5,805 bases of DNA from Saprospiraceae bacterium. Lineage in GTDB: Bacteria > Bacteroidota > Bacteroidia > Chitinophagales > Saprospiraceae. Shown in pieces: positions 1 to 5,776 of this stretch; position 1 is the first letter of the stretch; the number at the start of each line of letters is the position of its first letter. The DNA is taken from assembly GCA_020630455.1 (NCBI GenBank), contig JAHDBK010000261.1, positions 1 through 5,805 of the forward strand. Direction: 5' to 3'. Below the pieces are notes generated by a model, which searched no databases, was not told where the DNA came from, and worked only from the letters and a program-made list of their open reading frames with translations. The translations under genes and the position numbers were made by a program.

Positions 1-31
1 AAAAAGAAAAATATAACAATAATAATAAAAA

Positions 32-856
32 ATGTTACAATTATCAAAAAGATATCCAAATAAAAGAGCATTTATTACTGGAGCAGCAATGGGGATTGGG
101 AAATCATTTTGCAAATACTTAGCTCAAGAAAATTGGATTATAGGAATGGTAGATTTTAATAAAGAAAATTTAGAAGAATCTGCTAAAGAAATAGAATGTC
201 TAGGAGCTAAAGTTTATATCTATCATTTAGATGTATCTAATAAAAATGATTTTGAAAAAGTTGCAGAAAATTATATTAATCAAGTCGGAGGAATAGATTT
301 ATTAATTAATAATGCAGGAGTTGGAGATGGAGCTGCTTTTCATGAATATGATTTAGAAAATTTTGAATGGTTGATGAGTATCAATCAAATGGGAGTAGTT
401 TACGGTTGTTATTATTTTATACCTAAAATGATGGAACAAAAATCTGGACATATTGTCAATATAGCAAGTGCGGCAGGTTTTGCCAATCCTCCAAGAATGA
501 GTGCTTACAATATGAGTAAGGCTTCAGTCATTTCTTTGTCGGAAACTTTATATTATGAAATGAAAGAATATAATGTAAAAGTATCTGTGGTAATGCCTAC
601 TTTTATTAAAACTAAAATAATGCAATATGCACGTGGAAGTGGAGACGCCATTACTATTGGTCAAAAAATGGTGGATAGGTCTAAGCTCAGTGCAAATGTT
701 GCTGTTAAGGAAATGCTTAAAAAAATAGGAAGAGAAAAATTTGAAATTGCTTTGCCATTTCAATCAAGGATGTTCTATTGGATAAAAAGGCATTTTCCAA
801 AAATATTTAGAAAATTATCTATGTCTTTAGCTAGTAAAAAAATAAAGCAAAAATAA
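32..856 (+). CDS. Classical short-chain dehydrogenase/reductase (SDR), substrate unknown
   Basis: A 274-residue NAD(P)-dependent oxidoreductase of the classical SDR family, expected to be a soluble Rossmann-fold enzyme. Visible motifs in order: cofactor-binding TGAAMGIG (16-23), an Asp ending the second strand (D41, which in this family usually favours NAD(H) over NADP(H)), DV (67-68), NNAG (93-96), and the catalytic tetrad N118, S146, Y159 and K163 (YNMSK). The substrate cannot be read from sequence. Compared with a 245-250-residue SDR such as FabG, it has a basic C-terminal tail (about 245-274, many Lys/Arg with aromatic residues) that could contact membrane or anionic partners; that is inference. 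The ATG at 32 was chosen because it places the glycine motif at the normal distance from the N-terminus. The leader is A-rich with no Shine-Dalgarno. The next gene starts 14 nt after the stop, so the two are probably co-transcribed. Family assignment is firm; the specific function is unknown. Confidence 0.93.
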   Translation: MLQLSKRYPNKRAFITGAAMGIGKSFCKYLAQENWIIGMVDFNKENLEESAKEIECLGAKVYIYHLDVSNKNDFEKVAENYINQVGGIDLLINNAGVGDGAAFHEYDLENFEWLMSINQMGVVYGCYYFIPKMMEQKSGHIVNIASAAGFANPPRMSAYNMSKASVISLSETLYYEMKEYNVKVSVVMPTFIKTKIMQYARGSGDAITIGQKMVDRSKLSANVAVKEMLKKIGREKFEIALPFQSRMFYWIKRHFPKIFRKLSMSLASKKIKQK

Positions 857-870
857 AAAACTATAAAATC

Positions 871-1572
871 ATGAGTTTAGAATTAACTTATATACTATAC
901 AGTATAATTATATTTTTAATCATTATTTATTTTTATAAAAAATCCCTAGACCAATATTTCAATGATTCAAAAAAAGTAAATAAAAATATTTTGATTTTTT
1001 CAGGAGGAATTGCAATATGGCTAATTTATATTTTTATCTTGACTCAAATAGGTATTTTAAAAAATTTAGATTTCCCACCAAAATTTCCCCTTTTAATTAT
1101 TTTACCATTACTAAGCTTTCTTATTATTTTTTATTCTAAAAACAAAGACAATAAAATTATTCAATCTATTACATTACATCAAACTGTATTTTTTCAAAGT
1201 TTTAGAATTATTGTAGAAATAATTATTGCTTATACTTTTTATAAAAATATATTACCAGAACATGCTTCTTATCATGGATATAATTATGATGTACTTATGG
1301 GAATTACTGCTATTCCTCTTGGATATTTTGTTTATAAGAATAAACATAATTTAAGTATTTTAAAAATATGGAATATTGTAGGAATAGCTATGATTTTATT
1401 TGTAGCTTTTATAGTTGCCTCTTCATATTACTTTCCAATTGTCTGGGGAGAAAATCAACCCAATATTTCATTAGCGTTTTTAGATTTCCCATATATGTTA
1501 CTTCCAGTATTTTTGGCACCAATGGGAATTTTTATGCATATTATTAATTTGATACAAATACGAAAAAAATAG
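871..1572 (+). CDS. Seven-helix integral membrane protein, function unknown
   Basis: A very hydrophobic 233-residue protein with about seven predicted membrane segments: roughly residues 6-22, 39-60, 72-89, 106-124, 140-155, 166-188 and 206-229. There is no cleavable signal peptide; the first helix looks like an anchor. Polar residues within or beside helices stand out: Q109, R112 and E116 in helix 4, the H135-G-x-N138-Y-D140 stretch before helix 5, W167-N168, F206-P207 and H223. From memory, this pattern (Q..R...VE, then G-N-x-D, then WN, then FP near the C-terminus) occurs in uncharacterised Bacteroidota membrane proteins of similar length, but I know no assigned function. The ATG at 871 lies 14 nt after the SDR stop, which suggests one operon; the SDR could act on a lipid or membrane-related substrate, but nothing in the sequence proves a link. 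The gene is even more AT-rich than its neighbours, as expected for a Phe/Ile/Leu-rich membrane protein. Confidence 0.8.
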   Translation: MSLELTYILYSIIIFLIIIYFYKKSLDQYFNDSKKVNKNILIFSGGIAIWLIYIFILTQIGILKNLDFPPKFPLLIILPLLSFLIIFYSKNKDNKIIQSITLHQTVFFQSFRIIVEIIIAYTFYKNILPEHASYHGYNYDVLMGITAIPLGYFVYKNKHNLSILKIWNIVGIAMILFVAFIVASSYYFPIVWGENQPNISLAFLDFPYMLLPVFLAPMGIFMHIINLIQIRKK

Positions 1573-1617
1573 GGTTGAATTTTAAATTTGCAATATATTT
1601 AAAATAATTATAATTCA

Positions 1618-1625
1618 TAACTTTG
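1618..1625 (+). promoter_or_regulatory. Possible Bacteroidota -7 box before mnmE
   Basis: TAACTTTG matches the Bacteroidota -7 consensus TAnnTTTG exactly and ends 4 nt before the mnmE ATG. The nearest upstream TTTG (1587-1590) is 27 nt away, longer than the usual spacer of about 17-23 nt, so the -33 element is poor or absent. If real, transcription would start at or very near the start codon and give an almost leaderless mnmE mRNA. The alternative is simple read-through from the upstream membrane-protein gene, with a chance match in AT-rich DNA. Confidence 0.22.
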
Positions 1626-1629
1626 AACC

Positions 1630-3075
1630 ATGTATAATTTATCAGATACTATAGTCGCATTATCTACTCCACAAGGAGAAGGAGCCATTGGAGTAATTCG
1701 ATTATCGGGCAATAAAGCAATATCAATCTGTGATGAAGTTTTTTTTGGAAAGAATTTATCCAAGCAAAAATCACATACTCTTCATTTTGGAACAATTAAA
1801 AATGATGATGGAAAAATTATTGATGAAGTCTTAATCAGTATTTTTAAGAATCCACATTCATATACAGGTGAAGATGTATGCGAGGTATCTTGTCATGGTT
1901 CTCAATATATCATTCAACAATTATTACAATTATTTATACAAAAAGGAGCAAGAACTGCCAAAGCTGGAGAATTTACGATGAGGGCATTTTTAAATGGAAA
2001 AATGGATTTATCTCAAGCCGAAGCAGTCGCAGATTTGATAGCATCAGAATCTGAGGCTAGTCATAGTATTGCTCTCCAACAAATGAGAGGTGGGATTTCT
2101 AATGAAATCAAAAATCTCAGGCAGGAACTTATTGATTTTGCTGCTTTGATAGAATTGGAATTAGATTTTGGAGAAGAAGATGTAGAATTTGCAGATAGAG
2201 AAAAACTCAAAAATCTAATTATTAAAATAAAAAAACTCATTCAAAATTTATTACAAACATTTGAATTAGGTAATGCCATAAAGCAAGGAATTAATACTGT
2301 AATTGCAGGTCGTCCCAATGCTGGAAAATCTACTTTACTCAATACATTATTACAAGAAGATAGAGCCATTGTCTCTGATATTGAGGGAACAACTCGTGAT
2401 GTCATCGAAGAAACATTGAATATACAAGGCATAACTTTTAGGCTAATTGATACAGCAGGATTGAGAGAAGCAACTGATACTATTGAAGCAATTGGCATTG
2501 AAAAAACTATAGAAAAAGTCAATCAATCAGCAATTTTAATGTATGTTTTTGATAGTATGAAAATGGATATTCCAGAAGTGGAAAAAGATATATCAAAACT
2601 GTATAAAGAAGGAATGAAAGTACTCATTATTTCTAATAAAGAAGATATGTATTACGAAATGCACGATCATCCAAAGTCTCATTATAATCAGGAACAAGTG
2701 ACTAAATCTAAGAATGAAAATTGGGATAAAATCTATCAGGAATTTAAAAATAAAGGATTTGTTTTCGTTGCAAATGTATCTGCCAAAAAGAATTACAACA
2801 TAGATAAAATAAAGAATTCTCTTTATAATTTAGCTATTGGAGAAAAATTAAATACTTCTTCAACTATTGTTGCTAATAGTCGTCATTATGAAGCATTACA
2901 AGGAGCTTTTGAATCTTTAGACCAAGCATTACACAATTTATCTAGTGGTATAAGTGGTGATTTTGTAGCTATGGATATTCGCCATTCACTCAATTATCTT
3001 GGAGAAATAACAGGAGAAATAAGTTCGGAGGATTTATTAGATAGTATATTTTCTAGGTTTTGTATTGGAAAATAA
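1630..3075 (+). CDS. mnmE: tRNA uridine-5-carboxymethylaminomethyl(34) synthesis GTPase MnmE
   Basis: MnmE (TrmE) works with MnmG to build the 5-aminomethyl-type modification on wobble uridine 34 of certain tRNAs, using GTP and a folate-derived one-carbon unit in the cytoplasm. The 481-residue protein has the expected architecture. The N-terminal folate-binding domain opens with DTIVALSTPQGEGAIGVIRLSG-like residues (6-27). A helical domain follows, containing the LELDFGEEDVEFADR stretch (176-190). The inserted Ras-like G domain carries G1 GRPNAGKS (227-234), G2 TTRD (254-257), G3 DTAG (274-277), G4 NKED (336-339) and G5 SAK (384-386). The C-terminal helices end in the diagnostic FCIGK (477-481) with the conserved Cys478. 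The G4-G5 interval is about 25 residues longer than in E. coli MnmE, filled by a polar, charged insert (about 341-375). The ATG at 1630 gives the family's normal N-terminus. It follows the membrane-protein gene by 57 nt and ends in the convergent gap opposite rnc. Identification is firm. Confidence 0.98.
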   Translation: MYNLSDTIVALSTPQGEGAIGVIRLSGNKAISICDEVFFGKNLSKQKSHTLHFGTIKNDDGKIIDEVLISIFKNPHSYTGEDVCEVSCHGSQYIIQQLLQLFIQKGARTAKAGEFTMRAFLNGKMDLSQAEAVADLIASESEASHSIALQQMRGGISNEIKNLRQELIDFAALIELELDFGEEDVEFADREKLKNLIIKIKKLIQNLLQTFELGNAIKQGINTVIAGRPNAGKSTLLNTLLQEDRAIVSDIEGTTRDVIEETLNIQGITFRLIDTAGLREATDTIEAIGIEKTIEKVNQSAILMYVFDSMKMDIPEVEKDISKLYKEGMKVLIISNKEDMYYEMHDHPKSHYNQEQVTKSKNENWDKIYQEFKNKGFVFVANVSAKKNYNIDKIKNSLYNLAIGEKLNTSSTIVANSRHYEALQGAFESLDQALHNLSSGISGDFVAMDIRHSLNYLGEITGEISSEDLLDSIFSRFCIGK

Positions 3076-3119
3076 TACGCATCCGTATCGGATAATTCAT
3101 TACAACTTTACCACAATTG

Positions 3120-3162
3120 ACTATATTTCAAATCTTTAGATTATAGTGAAGGTGTTTTTTTT
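3120..3162 (+). terminator. Weak candidate terminator after mnmE
   Basis: A bulged hairpin, ACTAT (3120-3124) with ATAGT (3143-3147) enclosing AATC (3131-3134) with GATT (3139-3142), is followed after 7 nt by a run of eight T (3155-3162). The position, 45 nt past the mnmE stop, is right for a terminator. The stem is AT-rich, has a 6-nt bulge, and lies far from the T run, so it would be weak. No convincing terminator is seen for rnc reading in the opposite direction in this gap. Confidence 0.3.
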
Positions 3163-3182
3163 CAATATGGGTTGGTATAATA

Positions 3183-3947
3183 CTACAAAAAAGCACCATT
3201 TACCACATCTTTTTCTGTAATGATTTTTAAGTCAAGAAGAGCTTTTTTAGAAGCCGTTTGTTCAGCAGATTTTTTATTAAAATCATCGGAGACTGCTATT
3301 TGTTCATCATCTATTAAAACGGCAACTTTAAACTTATCGCGTTTATTTTCTTTATATTTTTCAAGAACAGTGTAGGTCACAATTTTATTATTTTTTTGAC
3401 ACCATTCTAATAATTGACTTTTATAATTATCATCATAAGTTTCTAATTCATGAATATCCAAATATCCTCCTCTCAACATTCTTTTGATAATGAATCTTTT
3501 AGTTTTGTGATAACCTGCATCTAAATAAATGGCACCTACTAAGGCTTCTAATGCATTACCCATCATGGCTGGGCTAACATGGGTTTCGTCATTATAATGA
3601 TGAATCAAATCTTGAAGTTCCATTTGTTCAGCAATTTGATTCAATGATTTTCTTTTTACGATTTTGGAACGCATTTTAGTTAGAAAACCTTCATCTTCGC
3701 TTGGATATTTTGAAAACAAATATTCAGCAACCACCATTCCCAAAAAAGCATCGCCTAGAAATTCAAGCCGCTCATTATTTCGAGCGGATTGGTATTTATC
3801 CATTTTTTCGGGTTTATGTAAAAAAGCTTTTCTAAATAAATATATATTGACTGGAGTATAACCTACTATACTCCTCATTCGTTGAACGAGCATTTTCTCA
3901 TTTGAGAAATATAAATTATAGATTTTTCTAAATAATCTTAAAAACAA
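3183..3947 (-). CDS. rnc: Ribonuclease III
   Basis: RNase III cleaves double-stranded RNA in rRNA precursor processing and in mRNA decay; it is a cytoplasmic homodimer dependent on Mg2+. The 254-residue protein has the nuclease domain (about 25-160) with the signature NERLEFLGDAFLG (58-70), giving catalytic E59, E62 and D66, and a second acidic site at N131-x2-E134 (GNALEAL, 130-136). A double-stranded RNA-binding domain follows (about 173-241), ending in the Lys/Ala-rich helix KKSAEQTASKKAL (225-237). The residue matching E. coli D114 is Asn131, not Asp. The start is a TTG at 3945-3947, nine bases after the fabF stop. It is preferred because the resulting basic, hydrophobic N-terminal stretch (FLRLFRKIY) resembles that of other Bacteroidota RNase III proteins. 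The first ATG is codon 19 (3891-3893) and would remove that stretch. The tight spacing indicates co-transcription with fabF. Confidence 0.96.
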   Translation of the reverse strand: MFLRLFRKIYNLYFSNEKMLVQRMRSIVGYTPVNIYLFRKAFLHKPEKMDKYQSARNNERLEFLGDAFLGMVVAEYLFSKYPSEDEGFLTKMRSKIVKRKSLNQIAEQMELQDLIHHYNDETHVSPAMMGNALEALVGAIYLDAGYHKTKRFIIKRMLRGGYLDIHELETYDDNYKSQLLEWCQKNNKIVTYTVLEKYKENKRDKFKVAVLIDDEQIAVSDDFNKKSAEQTASKKALLDLKIITEKDVVNGAFL

Positions 3948-3956
3948 AACGAATTT

Positions 3957-5201
3957 TTAGTCAATTTTTTTAAATACTACAGATGTGTTATGTCCCCCAA
4001 AACCAAAAGTGTTACTCAAAGCAATATTAACTTCTCTTTTTTGGGCTTTGTTAAAAGTAAAATTGAGTTTATTATCAATTTCAGGATCATCTGTAAAATG
4101 GTTAATTGTCGGTGGAACACATTGATTTTGAATAGCTAATACACAAGCAAGTGCTTCAATTGCTCCTGCCGCTCCTAGTAAATGACCTGTCATAGACTTA
4201 GTTGAACTGATATTCAATTGGTACGCGTGTTCACCAAAAACTTTCAAAATGGCTTGGGATTCGGCAATATCTCCTAGGGGGGTAGAAGTACCGTGAACAT
4301 TTATATAATCTACATCATTAAGACTAATATTAGAATCTTGAATTGCTAATTTCATAACATTAGCGGCACCAAGACCTTCTGGATGAGGAGCTGTAATATG
4401 ATGAGCATCCGCAGTCATTCCACCACCTAATACTTCTGCATAAATTTTAGCACCTCTATTTTTTGCATGTTCATATTCTTCTAATATTAAACAAGCACCT
4501 CCTTCTCCAAGAACAAATCCATTTCTATCTTTATCGAAAGGACGAGAAGCGGTTTGCGGATTATCATTACTTTCTGAAAGTGCTTTCATAGAATTGAAGC
4601 CACCAATTCCTGTTTCGCAAACTGCTGCTTCAGAACCACCTGTAATTATAATATCGGCTTTGCCCATTTTGATATAATCACAAGCATTAATGATAGCATG
4701 AGAAGAAGAAGCACAAGCGGAAACAGTAGTATAATTGATTCCTCTAAATCCATATTTTATTGAAATATGACCAGGAGCAATATCAGGAATCATTTTAGGA
4801 ATAAGGAATGGGCTGTATTTAGGGCGACCATCTCCTGTAGCATAATCACTAATATCATCTTGAAGAGATTTTAAACCACCTATACCTGCTCCCCAAATTA
4901 CACCCGCTCTATCTAAATTGATTTTTTCTACATCTATTTTAGAATCTTGCATAGCTTGTTCTGCAGTGGCAATTGCAAAATGAGAAAAACGATCCATTCT
5001 TCTGACTTCTCTACGATGTATATAGTCTTGAGGGTCAAAATCTTTTACTTCACAAGCAAATTTAGTTTTGAAATTGGTAGTATCGAATAACGTGATATTA
5101 GCAGCTCCACTCTTTCCATTAGATAATCCTTCCCAGTAGGAATTGACATCATTTCCAAGAGGAGTTATTGCTCCGATTCCTGTAATTACAACTCTTTTCA
5201 T
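3957..5201 (-). CDS. fabF: 3-oxoacyl-[acyl-carrier-protein] synthase II (KAS II)
   Basis: FabF catalyses the decarboxylating Claisen condensation of malonyl-ACP with acyl-ACP, the elongation step of type II fatty-acid synthesis in the cytoplasm. At 414 residues it is full length (E. coli FabF has 413). The catalytic Cys is C163 in SACASSSH, and the two active-site His are H303 (NVHGTSTPLGD) and H340 (KSMTGHLLGAAG, with K335). The glycine-rich FGFGGHN loop near the C-terminus is at 399-405. Numbering of Cys and both His agrees with E. coli FabF, which argues for FabF/KAS II rather than KAS I or a polyketide synthase. The ATG at 5199-5201 gives the canonical N-terminus MKRVVITGIGAITPLG. It lies 253 nt downstream of acpP, its likely acyl-carrier partner, but the two are separated by terminators, so it probably has its own promoter. 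rnc follows after nine bases. Identification is firm. Confidence 0.97.
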   Translation of the reverse strand: MKRVVITGIGAITPLGNDVNSYWEGLSNGKSGAANITLFDTTNFKTKFACEVKDFDPQDYIHRREVRRMDRFSHFAIATAEQAMQDSKIDVEKINLDRAGVIWGAGIGGLKSLQDDISDYATGDGRPKYSPFLIPKMIPDIAPGHISIKYGFRGINYTTVSACASSSHAIINACDYIKMGKADIIITGGSEAAVCETGIGGFNSMKALSESNDNPQTASRPFDKDRNGFVLGEGGACLILEEYEHAKNRGAKIYAEVLGGGMTADAHHITAPHPEGLGAANVMKLAIQDSNISLNDVDYINVHGTSTPLGDIAESQAILKVFGEHAYQLNISSTKSMTGHLLGAAGAIEALACVLAIQNQCVPPTINHFTDDPEIDNKLNFTFNKAQKREVNIALSNTFGFGGHNTSVVFKKID

Positions 5202-5227
5202 ATAAAATATAGGCTAAATTAGTATAA

Positions 5228-5289
5228 TAGATGTTATTTCGAAAAATAATAATTCACCATTCATAAAAAACTTTTCGTAATAACATCTA
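5228..5289 (-). repeat. 62-nt inverted repeat in the fabF leader
   Basis: The left arm (5228-5245) and right arm (5272-5289) pair over 18 positions with a single T-T mismatch (5239/5278): an 11-bp perfect outer stem (TAGATGTTATT with AATAACATCTA) and a 6-bp inner stem (CGAAAA with TTTTCG). The loop is 26 nt (5246-5271). In the fabF direction the hairpin ends 26 nt before the ATG and has no clean T run after it, so it does not look like a standard terminator. It could be a structured 5' leader, a regulator-binding dyad, or a relic of a small mobile repeat. The pairing is plain in the sequence; the role is unknown. Confidence 0.75.
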
Positions 5290-5291
5290 AT

Positions 5292-5310
5292 ATGTTTAAA
5301 ATATAAACAT
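5292..5310. repeat. Short perfect dyad, possible operator of fabF
   Basis: ATGTTTA (5292-5298) and TAAACAT (5304-5310) form a perfect 7-bp inverted repeat around a 5-nt centre. It lies immediately upstream of the larger inverted repeat and overlaps the best available -7 box for fabF. That arrangement would suit a repressor site. In AT-rich DNA a dyad of this length may also be chance. Confidence 0.35.
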
Positions 5311-5328
5311 CAACTAATAAAAACACAA
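5298..5328 (-). promoter_or_regulatory. Possible fabF-rnc promoter
   Basis: On the minus strand, TTG (plus positions 5326-5328) is followed after 20 nt by TATATTTT (5298-5305), which matches TAnnTTTG except for the last base. The spacing equals that of the strong acpP promoter. Transcription would start near 5290-5293, putting the large hairpin at the very 5' end of the message. The missing final G makes this a weak call. A promoter somewhere in this gap is nevertheless expected, because two terminators separate fabF from acpP. Confidence 0.3.
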
Positions 5329-5350
5329 TGTAAGGTTTTTATTCAAAATA

Positions 5351-5385
5351 AAAAAACAGAAAATTCATAAAATGATTTTCCGTTT
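5351..5385 (-). terminator. Second intrinsic terminator after acpP (diverged copy)
   Basis: AAACAGAAAA (5354-5363) pairs with TTTTCCGTTT (5376-5385) with one A-C mismatch (5358/5381). Inside, a bulged T is followed by TCAT/ATGA and an AAA loop. On the minus strand the stem runs into a T-rich tract (complement of 5351-5356 and beyond), as an intrinsic terminator should. Arms and loop are clearly related to the hairpin at 5404-5438, so this appears to be an older or degraded duplicate acting as a back-up. Confidence 0.7.
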
Positions 5386-5403
5386 GTTTGCTTTTAAAAA
5401 ATA

Positions 5404-5438
5404 AAAAACGGAAAACATAAAAATAGTTTTCCGTTTTT
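5404..5438 (-). terminator. Strong intrinsic terminator after acpP
   Basis: A perfect 13-bp stem, AAAAACGGAAAAC (5404-5416) with GTTTTCCGTTTTT (5426-5438), encloses a 9-nt loop. It starts 16 nt past the acpP stop and on the minus strand ends in a T run. By symmetry it could also terminate plus-strand transcripts. It should end most acpP transcripts before fabF and give an abundant short acpP mRNA. Confidence 0.88.
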
Positions 5439-5454
5439 AGTAATACCGTAATTA

Positions 5455-5697
5455 TTATCCTGTAGCTAAAGCACTTTCTACATAAGAAACTGCATCTCCA
5501 ACAGTACGGATTTTTTCTGCATCTTCGTCTGGAATTTCAATACCAAATTCTTTTTCGAACTCCATAACAAGTTCTACTGTATCTAAAGAATCGGCTCCTA
5601 AATCATTAATGAAATGAGCCTCGGCATTAATTTCACCCGCATCAACTCCTAATTGATCTTGGATGATTTCTGATACTTTTTCTGCAACGTTTGACAT
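5455..5697 (-). CDS. acpP: Acyl carrier protein
   Basis: AcpP is the small acidic cytoplasmic protein that carries acyl intermediates of fatty-acid synthesis on a 4'-phosphopantetheine arm. The 80-residue protein has the usual length and the diagnostic attachment site GADSLDTVELVMEFE (34-48), with Ser37 as the modified residue (Ser36 if the initiator Met is removed) at the start of the recognition helix. The third and fourth helices follow (EIPDEDAEKI at 54-63, then TVGDAVSYV at 65-73). It is strongly acidic, as expected. The ATG at 5695-5697 gives the full N-terminal helix. No Shine-Dalgarno is seen; the leader is A/T-rich. It has a near-consensus promoter upstream and a strong terminator directly downstream, which fits the very high and largely independent expression usual for ACP. 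fabF, whose product uses AcpP as substrate, is the next gene. Confidence 0.98.
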   Translation of the reverse strand: MSNVAEKVSEIIQDQLGVDAGEINAEAHFINDLGADSLDTVELVMEFEKEFGIEIPDEDAEKIRTVGDAVSYVESALATG

Positions 5698-5735
5698 AAT
5701 TTAAAAAATTTATTATGGTTTAGCAAAATGTGATG

Positions 5736-5766
5736 CAAAGGTAAAACTAAAATTTTCTAATGGCAA
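5736..5766 (-). promoter_or_regulatory. acpP promoter, Bacteroidota consensus
   Basis: On the minus strand, TTG (plus positions 5764-5766) is followed after exactly 20 nt by TACCTTTG (5736-5743), a full match to the TAnnTTTG -7 element recognised by the Bacteroidota primary sigma factor. Transcription should begin near 5729-5731, leaving a leader of about 33 nt that is A/T-rich. This is the best promoter match in the window and supports the phylum assignment. Confidence 0.8.
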
Positions 5767-5776
5767 TCTTTTTGCC
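5762..5776. repeat. Small dyad over the acpP -33 element
   Basis: GGCAA (5762-5766) and TTGCC (5772-5776) form a perfect 5-bp inverted repeat with a 5-nt centre. One arm coincides with the -33 TTG of the acpP promoter. It is GC-rich against a very AT-rich background and could be an operator half-site pair, or the weak terminator of a gene beyond the window edge (plus strand: T-rich DNA follows at 5777-5789). It is too short to decide. Confidence 0.3.

Noticed and set aside
548..763. 71-codon open frame on the minus strand inside the SDR gene
   Set aside because: It lies antisense to a well-supported SDR and its translation shows no recognisable domain.
2241..2522. 93-codon open frame on the minus strand inside mnmE
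   Set aside because: It is the complement of the conserved G1-G3 region of MnmE; the open frame is a by-product of that coding sequence.
3081..3093. Small hairpin ATCCG-TAT-CGGAT just after mnmE
   Set aside because: A 5-bp stem with a 3-nt loop and no T run on either strand is too weak to call a terminator.
3664..3861. 65-codon open frame on the plus strand inside rnc
   Set aside because: It is antisense to the RNase III catalytic signature and has no recognisable product or promoter.
5202..5454. Riboswitch or small RNA gene in the acpP-fabF gap
   Set aside because: The visible structure is explained by two terminators, one dyad and one hairpin. I see no multi-helix aptamer core or known RNA-family consensus, including the fabF-linked motifs I can recall.
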